Below are positions 1 through 7,129 of a DNA stretch of 64,000 nucleotides, in pieces. The notes beneath the pieces were generated by a model that made no database searches, was not told the DNA's origin, and was given only the letters and a program-made list of their open reading frames with translations. The stretch lies in assembly GCF_007050985.1 (NCBI RefSeq), contig NZ_VHSF01000001.1, positions 434,001 to 498,000 of the forward strand, read 5' to 3'. Source of the DNA: Christiangramia sabulilitoris. GTDB taxonomy: Bacteria > Bacteroidota > Bacteroidia > Flavobacteriales > Flavobacteriaceae. Position numbers and translations under genes: made by a program. The stretch's first letter is position 1, and each line of letters opens with the position of its first letter.

Positions 1-1
1 A

Positions 2-1588
2 AGAGTGAACGAAGATGAAGTTGCTGCGCTGGTTTTTATTTGTGGGATCGTAGTATTACTGTTTTTTCTAAAAAACTTTTTTGGTTATCTAAGTTCGTTC
101 TTTCTTACTTTTTTGCGCAACGGGGTACTTCGAGATCTTCGGGATGCTATGTATAAGAAAATCTTAGCCTTGCCGGTCTCCTACTTTTCTGAAAAGAAAA
201 AAGGGGATACAATTTCCAGGATCACGGCAGATGTTAACGAAGTACAGACTTCATTTCTTTCTATTTTAGAATTGATCGTTAGGGAACCTTTAACTATTCT
301 CTTCACTATCATCGCAATGCTTTTAATGAGTGCCAAGCTGACGCTTTTTGTTTTTCTGTTTCTTCCCGTAGCCGGTTTTATAATCTCTGTTATAGGTAAG
401 AAATTAAAAAAACAATCGAACCTGGCTCAGGAAGAAAACGGTCATTTTCTAAGTATAGTCGAAGAAACTCTTTCCAGCCTTAAGATCGTTAAAGGATTTA
501 ATGCCGAGGATAAGTTCTACAAACGTTTTCAGCAATCCACTAACCGATTGAATCATATTCTCAACCAATTGGTGAACCGCCAGAATATGGCATCCCCAAC
601 AAGTGAGTTCCTGGGAATTTTTGTAATTGTGATCATTCTATGGTTCGGCGGAAATATGGTACTTGTAGAGGGCAGCCTTGATGCGGCCACCTTTATTGCT
701 TTTTTAGGTCTTGCCTATAATATCCTTACTCCTGCCAAGCAAATTTCCAAGGCCACTTACAGCGTTAAAAAAGGGGACGCTGCCGCAGAAAGGATACTTG
801 CAGTACTGGAAACTCCATCCTCGATTACAGACGCTCCAAACGCAATAGATAAAAAGACATTTGACTCTGAGATAAGTATTGAGAATATTAATTTTAAATA
901 CGAAAAGGAGAAGGTATTAAAGAACTTTAGCATTAGCGTACCTAAAGGTCAGACGGTAGCCCTGGTTGGACAGTCAGGTTCAGGAAAGTCTACCATAGCG
1001 AACCTTATTACCAGGTTCTATGACGTGAATGAAGGCGCCATAAAAATCGACGGGATAGATATAAGGCAGATCACAAAGGTTTCATTAAGAAATTTGATGG
1101 GACTGGTTACCCAGGACTCGATCCTTTTTAATGACAGTATTAGAAATAATCTTTCCCTGGGGAAAGAAAATGCTACAGATGAAGAGATCATAGATGCCCT
1201 CAAGATCGCGAATGCCTGGGAATTTGTAAAAGAGCTTCCTGCGGGACTGGATACCAATATTGGAGATAGCGGAAATAAACTAAGCGGCGGACAAAAGCAA
1301 CGTCTTTCTATTGCCAGAGCCGTACTTAAAAATCCACCGGTCATGATCCTGGATGAAGCAACATCTGCCCTGGATACTGAAAGTGAAAAACTCGTACAGA
1401 AAGCTTTGGAGAATATGATGAAAAATCGAACTTCTGTTGTGATCGCACACCGGTTATCTACTATACAAAATGCAGATAAAATTATTGTAATGCAACGTGG
1501 TGAAATCGTGGAACAGGGAAAACATGCTGATCTAATTGCTGCCAACGGTGCATACAGGAAACTGGTCGAGATGCAGTCGTTCGACTAA
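2..1588 (+). CDS. ABC exporter, fused membrane and ATPase domains (5' end cut by window)
   Basis: MsbA/multidrug-type ABC exporter half-transporter in the inner membrane; the substrate cannot be told from sequence, with lipids or drugs typical for the family. The reading frame is open from the window edge, so roughly 70-80 N-terminal residues are missing; the GTG at position 5 is not a credible start. Counting from that GTG, several hydrophobic helices occupy about residues 1-255. The nucleotide-binding domain carries Walker A GQSGSGKST (322-330), signature LSGGQKQR (426-433), Walker B VMILDEATS (446-454) and the switch His in VIAHRLS (H482). All catalytic motifs are intact. It converges on a small secreted-protein gene with only 11 bases between the stop codons. 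Confidence 0.93.
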   Translation, partial: RVNEDEVAALVFICGIVVLLFFLKNFFGYLSSFFLTFLRNGVLRDLRDAMYKKILALPVSYFSEKKKGDTISRITADVNEVQTSFLSILELIVREPLTILFTIIAMLLMSAKLTLFVFLFLPVAGFIISVIGKKLKKQSNLAQEENGHFLSIVEETLSSLKIVKGFNAEDKFYKRFQQSTNRLNHILNQLVNRQNMASPTSEFLGIFVIVIILWFGGNMVLVEGSLDAATFIAFLGLAYNILTPAKQISKATYSVKKGDAAAERILAVLETPSSITDAPNAIDKKTFDSEISIENINFKYEKEKVLKNFSISVPKGQTVALVGQSGSGKSTIANLITRFYDVNEGAIKIDGIDIRQITKVSLRNLMGLVTQDSILFNDSIRNNLSLGKENATDEEIIDALKIANAWEFVKELPAGLDTNIGDSGNKLSGGQKQRLSIARAVLKNPPVMILDEATSALDTESEKLVQKALENMMKNRTSVVIAHRLSTIQNADKIIVMQRGEIVEQGKHADLIAANGAYRKLVEMQSFD

Positions 1589-1599
1589 TAATTTTAAAG

Positions 1600-1953
1600 T
1601 CAAACCTTATTAAGTTCCCCGGAAACTAAAGCTTTTGGATAACTTGCCTTAATAAAGGGGAATTTTCCAAAGAATTTTTTACCATCCTTTCTTTTCAAAA
1701 TGACAGTTTTCTCATCATTACCTGAAGGCTTAATTTTAGAGACAACAACCTGGGTTCCTTTAAGATCATTAAAATTAAGCATCCCAACTTGCTTAAGAAT
1801 AAAATTTGAAGGTGGTAATTTAATTTGAGCGTAGCCATATTGTTGGGCCTCCCCGATCTCCAGGGTTTCCCCTACAACAACTTCTGGAATCTCCTGAGCG
1901 TGTGCAGATATACTAATAAAGAATCCAAATAATAAAGAAAGAATAGTTTTCAT
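1600..1953 (-). CDS. small secreted protein of unknown function
   Basis: 117 residues. The first about 20 residues form a clear SPI signal peptide (Lys at position 2, hydrophobic core, cleavage after AHA/Q), so the mature protein of about 97 residues is periplasmic or secreted. The mature part is Lys-rich and beta-prone (KGTQVVVSKIK, TVILKRKDGKKFFGKFPF) with no cysteines and no family I recognise. It is convergent with the ABC exporter gene and divergent from the sigma-factor operon. Start ATG is supported by the signal peptide; function is unknown. Confidence 0.75.
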   Translation of the reverse strand: MKTILSLLFGFFISISAHAQEIPEVVVGETLEIGEAQQYGYAQIKLPPSNFILKQVGMLNFNDLKGTQVVVSKIKPSGNDEKTVILKRKDGKKFFGKFPFIKASYPKALVSGELNKV

Positions 1954-2313
1954 ATCGTGAATTTTAATTTGAAGATTTCAGATTGTGCAAAAATAAAAAA
2001 ATGGATGACCTAAGTAGGTATCATCCATTTTTTAGAAATTATCCTCTCTTTGGGGCAAGTGAGAATAATGCGATTAAATCATTTTTGTTTGAGGCAAAAA
2101 AAAGTTTAATTCATTTCTATATCGTAAAGTTAAAAAATATATTGGTTTAGCCAAAAAATAGTTGCCTTTTATCTTATAAAAATGCATTTAATCGATAAAA
2201 CGACTTGTTAAAAGATATAAAATCCTACAAATCAGTCCTTAAGAAATTACCTTCTCACTAATTCTTGTTTTCAATATCTTTACAGAATCTAAACTGACAC
2301 ATAACTACCTGAA
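1954..2313. other. 360-bp AT-rich divergent intergenic region
   Basis: No open frame of note. It must hold the promoters of the secreted-protein gene (leftward) and the ECF sigma operon (rightward); TATCTTTA at about 2275-2282 is a one-mismatch match to the Bacteroidota -7 box TAnnTTTG. It also holds a terminator-like hairpin at 1996-2033. A terminator between divergent genes is unexpected and could end a short untranslated transcript read leftward from somewhere in 2034-2313. Confidence 0.5.
1996..2033. terminator. hairpin with A-run and T-run (bidirectional terminator shape)
   Basis: ATGGATGACCT pairs with AGG-TA-TCATCCAT around an AAGT loop (a two-base bulge on the right arm), preceded by A6 and followed by T6. 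It has the shape of an intrinsic terminator on either strand, yet it lies upstream of both neighbouring genes. Confidence 0.5.
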
Positions 2314-2859
2314 TTGCACAATCCGGAAGATCACTTTATAAAAAGATTGCAGGAAAGCTCCACTTCCCAGGAGGCTTTCAGGGAACTTATATCCACTTAT
2401 AAAGAACGACTTTACTGGCATATCAGGAATATGGTCAAAGATCATGACGATACAGATGATATTCTGCAGAACACTTTTGTAAAAATCTATAAAAACATAG
2501 GTAAGTTCAAGGGCGATAGTAAACTGTACAGCTGGATGTATCGAATAGCAACTAATGAATCTATTACTTTTCTGAACAAAAAGGCGCGAAGATTGCATAT
2601 CACTTCAGAAGAGTTGAAAGATCAAATCATAGACAACCTGGAAAGTGATGTTTATTTTGACGGTGATGAAATCAAATTAAAACTCCAGAGGGCTATAGCG
2701 CTGCTTCCGGAAAAACAACAACAGGTATTTAACATGAAATACTTCGAAGAATTAAAGTACCGGGAAATGGCCGAAATCCTTGAAACAAGTGAAGGTGCCT
2801 TAAAAGCTTCCTATCATATAGCTTCGAAAAAAATAGAAGAATATTTAAAGTCTAATTAA
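2314..2859 (+). CDS. ECF-type RNA polymerase sigma factor
   Basis: 181 residues, the normal size for an extracytoplasmic-function sigma factor. Region 2 is seen at about residues 30-95 (DDTDDILQNTFVKIYKN, then YSWMYRIATNESI) and region 4 at about 125-178 (LPEKQQQVF, then YREMAEILETSEGALKASYHI helix-turn-helix). The frame opens after a stop at 2302-2304 and the first ATG comes too late to keep region 2, so the start is probably TTG at 2314. It heads a three-gene unit with a membrane protein and a Spy-like periplasmic protein, the usual arrangement for a sigma factor held at the membrane until an envelope signal releases it. The stimulus is not deducible. Confidence 0.9.
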   Translation: MHNPEDHFIKRLQESSTSQEAFRELISTYKERLYWHIRNMVKDHDDTDDILQNTFVKIYKNIGKFKGDSKLYSWMYRIATNESITFLNKKARRLHITSEELKDQIIDNLESDVYFDGDEIKLKLQRAIALLPEKQQQVFNMKYFEELKYREMAEILETSEGALKASYHIASKKIEEYLKSN

Positions 2860-2890
2860 ACCATTTACTGAAATTATAGTCAAAGAATCG

Positions 2891-3421
2891 ATGAACTCCA
2901 ATAGATCCAACATATCAAAAGCTGGTTTTAAAGTTCCTGAAAATTATTTCGGGAACTTAGAGGATAGGCTCATGAGAAATATCGAAGAGCAGGAATCAAA
3001 GGAGTTTTTACCTGGCGACAGTGGCTTTACTGTGCCTGATGGTTATTTTGAGCAATTGGAGAATAGAATTCTTTCAAAGCTGGAGACTCATAACCCTAAG
3101 GTGATTAAGCTTTTTAAGAGAGAATATTTGTTTTATGCAGCTGCAGTTGCCGCTATTTTTGCACTTTTTCTTGGAGACTTTTTCAAATCTGATCCTGTTC
3201 AAACTATGGGTTGGGATGATATAGAGGTTTCAGCGATGGAAAATTATATAGAAGAAGGCTATGAAATGGGATATTTTGAATTAAATACCGCAGATTACCC
3301 TGATTTCATATTAAATCAAGAACAATTAGTAAGCGAGGAAGATTTTAATAGCGTAGACTCTGATGCTGCTTTAGATTATATTGATGAACATGCAGAAGAC
3401 CCGATTTATATTTTAGAATAA
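2891..3421 (+). CDS. probable anti-sigma factor, single-pass membrane protein with duplicated N-terminal motif
   Basis: 176 residues. The N-terminal cytoplasmic part carries the same motif twice, GFxVPxxYFxxLExR at residues 12-26 and 45-59, a 33-residue repeat. One transmembrane helix follows at about 79-97, then an acidic extracytoplasmic domain rich in Glu, Asp and Tyr with no cysteines. Position (31 bases after the sigma gene) and topology (soluble N-terminus inside, one TM, domain outside) argue for an anti-sigma factor. It has no zinc-binding anti-sigma (ZAS) HxxxCxxC motif, so the sigma-binding part would be the repeated motif; that is inference. Confidence 0.65.
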   Translation: MNSNRSNISKAGFKVPENYFGNLEDRLMRNIEEQESKEFLPGDSGFTVPDGYFEQLENRILSKLETHNPKVIKLFKREYLFYAAAVAAIFALFLGDFFKSDPVQTMGWDDIEVSAMENYIEEGYEMGYFELNTADYPDFILNQEQLVSEEDFNSVDSDAALDYIDEHAEDPIYILE

Positions 3422-3423
3422 CT

Positions 3424-3879
3424 ATGAAAAACTTAATCTTAATTATTTGTTTCCTTTTTACAGCCTTTTCGATGGGCGCCCAGGAGGAAAATAAAGAGGA
3501 ACAAAGGGAAAGAATAAAGGCTTTAAAAGTTGCTTATTTCACTCAGGAATTAAAACTAAATGAAAAAACTGCTGAGAAATTCTGGCCTATTTATAATGAA
3601 TATGAGAGGGAGAGGCGTGAGTTGCACAGAAGAGAACATATTGAACTAAAAAATGTTGAATGCATTTCAGAAAATGAAGCGGAAGATCTAATTGATGAGT
3701 TCCTTAGTGTAGAAAGTGAAGAATATAAAATTAAAAAACAGCTGTTCAAAGATCTTAAGCAGATCATTTCAGCAAAAGATATTATAAAACTGCATAAGCT
3801 GGAAGATGAATTCCATAAAAAGCTTATCAAGGAATACCGCTCTAAACGAGAGAAGAAAGATTCTAATAGTAGTGAGTAG
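3424..3879 (+). CDS. periplasmic Spy/CpxP-like protein, putative sensor for the ECF sigma factor
   Basis: 151 residues with a signal peptide cleaved near residue 19 (SMGAQ/E). The mature protein is almost all charged alpha-helix: a segment resembling RIKALKVAYFTQELKLNEKTAEKFWPIYNEYE followed by Glu/Lys/Arg-rich helices, like the LTxxQ-type Spy/CpxP proteins that sense envelope stress. In Bacteroidota such genes are often named sensor of ECF-type sigma factor. It starts 2 bases after the stop of the putative anti-sigma gene, so the two are co-transcribed. Suggested role: outer arm of the anti-sigma switch. Confidence 0.7.
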   Translation: MKNLILIICFLFTAFSMGAQEENKEEQRERIKALKVAYFTQELKLNEKTAEKFWPIYNEYERERRELHRREHIELKNVECISENEAEDLIDEFLSVESEEYKIKKQLFKDLKQIISAKDIIKLHKLEDEFHKKLIKEYRSKREKKDSNSSE

Positions 3880-3919
3880 AGATTCTATTCATATTTAGTT
3901 TTTGGTTAGTTAGTAGTTA

Positions 3920-3958
3920 ATGATCCGGCAGATGAAAATCTTCCGGATCATTTCTTTT
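3920..3958. terminator. bidirectional terminator between convergent genes
   Basis: ATGATCCGG-c-AGAT / GAAA / ATCT-t-CCGGATCAT forms a 13-pair hairpin with one mismatch, followed by TTTCTTTT. It lies just past the sigma operon and next to the stop of the leftward lipoprotein gene, serving both. Confidence 0.8.
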
Positions 3959-5039
3959 AATCAAATATTAAGCGCGCGATCCTGCCCTTTCCGGCTGCAT
4001 AAGCTAAAGTATCATTTACAAACCTCAAGGTATAAAAACCTTCATCTGAAAGCTTTTTCCAAGAGGCACCAGAATCCTTAGAATAGTGTATACCGGTAAA
4101 TCCCGTAGCAACCATTGCTTTACCTCCAGAATTGGGGACATACCTTACAGAACTTTTATAGCCCGGCTCCTGCCCTTCTGCGATCAATTGCCACGTTTTT
4201 CCACCATCCCTGGTGATTGCCTTATTTGCAGATGTATTTTCAGGTTTGGTATAATCCCCGCCAATAATGACCCCGTTCCTATCGTCGTAAAAATCTATAC
4301 TATAACCCCCAGTTGTTTCTTCACCCTGTATTAGCGGAGTATCATAAATTTCCCAGCTTTTTCCGCGATCAGGAGAATATAAAACTCTAGACTTTTTACC
4401 TCCGGTTAGTATCCAGGTATTGTCATCCAGTACAGCTATATTAGAATTACTGGCTGCAAAAGCAGCTTCGCCTTGCAACGATGCGGGTAGGCTATCACAT
4501 GTGATTTTATTCCAGCTGTTCCCTCCATTCCTCGTGGTAATAATCGAGATACATCCATCTATAGGATCCCCCATGGCGATCCCTTCCAGATCGTTCCAGA
4601 AGATCATGGAATCATAAAAAACATTTTCGTTTTCTTCTTTATAAACCAGCTCCATACTACCTTTATCTCCGGTTTTATAAAGCAATGCCGGGTTGGCAAC
4701 GCTTAACATGAAAAAATCATTGGAGGTACTTGCAACTGCCCTGAATTCAGGTTTTATGGTGTCAAAATTCTGTGTGCTTATCTTCCACTTTTCACTCTGG
4801 GAATTATATAAACCATATGTGCCATGATTTGCCGCGAAAGCCAGATTATCTCCCATCACCTGGATGGCCCTAATACTAAGTGAATCATCTTCTAAGATAA
4901 TTTCACTTGCTACAGATTCAAATGTTTTTGTCTCTTCCTGCTCTACCCGGGAAGATCTTACTTCATTATTATTTTTACAGGCAAATGTTAATAGTATAAG
5001 TAATAAGCTAATTCTTTTCATTTGTTTTTTTTTGATCAT
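3957..5039 (-). CDS. Asp-box (BNR/YCF48-like) repeat lipoprotein
   Basis: 360 residues. The N-terminus is a lipoprotein signal with lipobox LTFAC; Met7 (position 5021) would give a more typical short signal and may be the true start. The rest is a beta-propeller with repeated Asp-box motifs (RNGGNSWNKI, SPDRGKSWEIY, TRDGGKTWQLI, SKDSGASWKKL), as in YCF48/HCF136-like and sialidase-related proteins. No sialidase catalytic set is visible, so a binding or scaffolding role in the envelope is more likely than glycoside hydrolysis. It stands alone, divergent from the rsmB-like gene. Confidence 0.8.
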   Translation of the reverse strand: MIKKKQMKRISLLLILLTFACKNNNEVRSSRVEQEETKTFESVASEIILEDDSLSIRAIQVMGDNLAFAANHGTYGLYNSQSEKWKISTQNFDTIKPEFRAVASTSNDFFMLSVANPALLYKTGDKGSMELVYKEENENVFYDSMIFWNDLEGIAMGDPIDGCISIITTRNGGNSWNKITCDSLPASLQGEAAFAASNSNIAVLDDNTWILTGGKKSRVLYSPDRGKSWEIYDTPLIQGEETTGGYSIDFYDDRNGVIIGGDYTKPENTSANKAITRDGGKTWQLIAEGQEPGYKSSVRYVPNSGGKAMVATGFTGIHYSKDSGASWKKLSDEGFYTLRFVNDTLAYAAGKGRIARLIFD

Positions 5040-5159
5040 TTTGAAGTTGTGGCTAGCATCTATTTAAATCTGAGAACTGCCCTAAAAGGCATAATTTGTT
5101 ATGCATCCAATCTCCTTAGAATTTGATCCAAATATAAATTAATCCGTTTCAAAAAAACG

Positions 5160-5167
5160 TAACTTTG
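5160..5167 (+). promoter_or_regulatory. -7 promoter box TAACTTTG for the rRNA methyltransferase gene
   Basis: Exact match to the Bacteroidota -7 consensus TAnnTTTG, ending 18 bases before the ATG at 5186. No clear TTTG -33 element is visible at the right spacing. Confidence 0.6.
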
Positions 5168-5185
5168 CCGACTTAAAGAATTTTT

Positions 5186-6397
5186 ATGCGCCTACACAGG
5201 AATCTTGTTTTTGCTACCATCGATGCATTATCTGAAATTTTCAATGAAGGGAAATATGCCGACAAGGTAATAGAAAAAACACTGAAGAGAGATAAACGCT
5301 GGGGATCCCGGGATCGAAGTTTTATAGCTGAAACCACCTACGACATTGTAAGATGGAAAAGATTATATGCTGAAATTGCTGAAGTAAAAGAACCTTTTAA
5401 AAGAGAAGATCTTTTTAGAATGTTCGCTGTTTGGTGTGTGCTTAGAGGTGTAACAATTCCAGATTGGCCTCAATTTGAAAAAACTCCTGAAAGACGTATC
5501 AAGGGAAGGTTTGATGAGTTGAGCAGAATTAGAAAATTTAGAGAATCTGTTCCAGATTGGATGGATGAATTAGGGGAACAAGAATTGGGGGAAAAAGTAT
5601 GGACAAAGGAGATTCATGCCCTAAACGAGCAGGCTCCGGTGGTAATACGGGCAAACAAATTAAAAACGACCCCGAAGGATCTTGCAGCATTACTAAGTGA
5701 GGAAGGTTTCGAAACTTCCAATTTAAAAAATTATCCGGAAGCCCTAGAATTAAAGGAGCGTGGAAACATTTTTCGTACCAAGGCATTCCAGGATGGTTTG
5801 TTCGAGGTACAGGATGCCAGCTCACAAAGAGTTGCAGAATTTCTGGATGTACAACCGGGTATGCGGGTAGTAGATACCTGTGCCGGAGCCGGTGGTAAGA
5901 CCTTGCATCTTGCCGCCCTGATGGAAAATAAAGGCCAGATCATTGCCCTTGACATCTATGGTAATAAACTGAAGGAGTTAAAACGAAGAGCAAAACGAGC
6001 CGGAGCGCATAATGTGGAAACCAGAAGCATAGATTCCACCAAGGTTATTAAGAAATTATATAACTCTGCAGATCGGGTACTTATAGATGCTCCCTGCAGT
6101 GGACTGGGTGTTTTAAGTAGAAACCCCGACGCGAAATGGAAATTGCAGCCAGATTTCCTGGATAAGATCAGAAATACCCAACTGGAAATACTGGAACAGT
6201 ATTCTAAAATTGTAAAAAAAGGTGGAAAACTGGTATATGCAACCTGTTCTGTTCTACCTTCTGAAAATCAGAAACAGGTTCAGAAATTTCTCAAAACAGA
6301 AGCCGGCAAAGAATTTAAATTACTCCGTGAGAAAAGTATACTATCCAGTGAGAGTGGTTATGATGGCTTTTATATGGCTTCTCTTCATAAGGAATAA
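5186..6397 (+). CDS. RsmB/NOP-family rRNA (cytosine-C5) methyltransferase
   Basis: 403 residues. An N-terminal NusB/RsmB-like helical region (1-140) precedes a SAM-dependent methyltransferase domain. Motif I is DTCAGAGGKTLHLAALM (about 230-246), motif IV DAPCSGLG with C304, motif VI YATCS with C354; the two-cysteine arrangement is that of m5C RNA methyltransferases, where the motif VI cysteine attacks C6 and the motif IV cysteine helps release product. 16S rRNA is the likely substrate. Monocistronic, with its own -7 box upstream and a bidirectional terminator after it. Confidence 0.9.
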   Translation: MRLHRNLVFATIDALSEIFNEGKYADKVIEKTLKRDKRWGSRDRSFIAETTYDIVRWKRLYAEIAEVKEPFKREDLFRMFAVWCVLRGVTIPDWPQFEKTPERRIKGRFDELSRIRKFRESVPDWMDELGEQELGEKVWTKEIHALNEQAPVVIRANKLKTTPKDLAALLSEEGFETSNLKNYPEALELKERGNIFRTKAFQDGLFEVQDASSQRVAEFLDVQPGMRVVDTCAGAGGKTLHLAALMENKGQIIALDIYGNKLKELKRRAKRAGAHNVETRSIDSTKVIKKLYNSADRVLIDAPCSGLGVLSRNPDAKWKLQPDFLDKIRNTQLEILEQYSKIVKKGGKLVYATCSVLPSENQKQVQKFLKTEAGKEFKLLREKSILSSESGYDGFYMASLHKE

Positions 6398-6399
6398 AT

Positions 6400-6427
6400 A
6401 AAAGCGACCTTTCCAGGTCGCTTTTTT
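6400..6427. terminator. bidirectional terminator
   Basis: AAAAGCGACCT / TTCC / AGGTCGCTTTTTT: an 11-pair stem with A-run and T-run. It lies between the convergent methyltransferase and DUF4377 genes. Confidence 0.9.
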
Positions 6428-6995
6428 ATTTAAGTTCGATCAGCTTAATTTTTCGGTCACCTTCGTGCTGAAAAATCCCGCTTACTTCTTCTTCGGTTTC
6501 CAGGCGACTGGTCAATTCATCGCAAAGAGTATCACAATTTATTTCGTATTCCTGTATTAAACTGGGCGCACTACCTTCTGTAGTATGTACAAAATTCTCT
6601 CCATTCCACTTAAGCCGGATTTCGAAAATCTCGTTGCTTGAAACAGGATTTTTTGCTACCACGCTATGCAATATATATTTAAAAGCAGACGCATCCTGAG
6701 GAGGATCCTGCACTGATTTTTTAATCACTTTCAAATCATATATATACCCGGGTTTATAATTAAATCCTTCAATTTCATCATAAAAATATTTCCAATCTGC
6801 ACCTCCAATACTCTCATTCTCCTGTGCCAGCAATACTAGTAAAGGATAAGATCCAAAGGCGGTTTGTTGAAAATGATTTATACGCATTTCTATTAAAACT
6901 CTATCCTGCTCGTTTTCACCCACAAGGGAACATGAATTTGCTCCTGCAAACAATACAATGACAAGCACGAAAAGGTGAATAAATTTGAAATGCAT
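6426..6995 (-). CDS. DUF4377-like lipoprotein
   Basis: 189 residues with a lipoprotein signal ending in ANSC (Cys22), so the protein should be anchored in the envelope. The mature part shows a pattern I associate with DUF4377: an E-rich MRINHFQQTAFG stretch, then WKYFYDEIEGFNYKPGYIYDLKV (about 88-110). The second half has a Cys pair (NCDTLCDEL) that could form a disulfide. DUF4377 proteins are sometimes linked to HslJ-like (META) domains; none is present here. Function unknown. Confidence 0.7.
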   Translation of the reverse strand: MHFKFIHLFVLVIVLFAGANSCSLVGENEQDRVLIEMRINHFQQTAFGSYPLLVLLAQENESIGGADWKYFYDEIEGFNYKPGYIYDLKVIKKSVQDPPQDASAFKYILHSVVAKNPVSSNEIFEIRLKWNGENFVHTTEGSAPSLIQEYEINCDTLCDELTSRLETEEEVSGIFQHEGDRKIKLIELK

Positions 6996-7089
6996 TGGAA
7001 AAATTAATTGTCCTTATTAAGGTACATATAAAGACCAGAAATAAAAACTTAAGTTTCCCAAAATTTTTAATCTACCCAAGAAAAAATCC

Positions 7090-7097
7090 TAAATTTG
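7090..7097 (+). promoter_or_regulatory. -7 promoter box TAAATTTG for purL
   Basis: Exact TAnnTTTG match, 32 bases upstream of the purL ATG. The -33 element is not obvious. No purine riboswitch fold is apparent in the 130-bp leader. Confidence 0.6.
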
Positions 7098-7129
7098 TGC
7101 CTTTGCAAAACAACACAAACACAACCTAG

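Noticed and set aside
3957-5039. Sialidase
   Set aside because: Asp-box motifs are present, but the arginine triad and other catalytic residues of sialidases are not recognisable.
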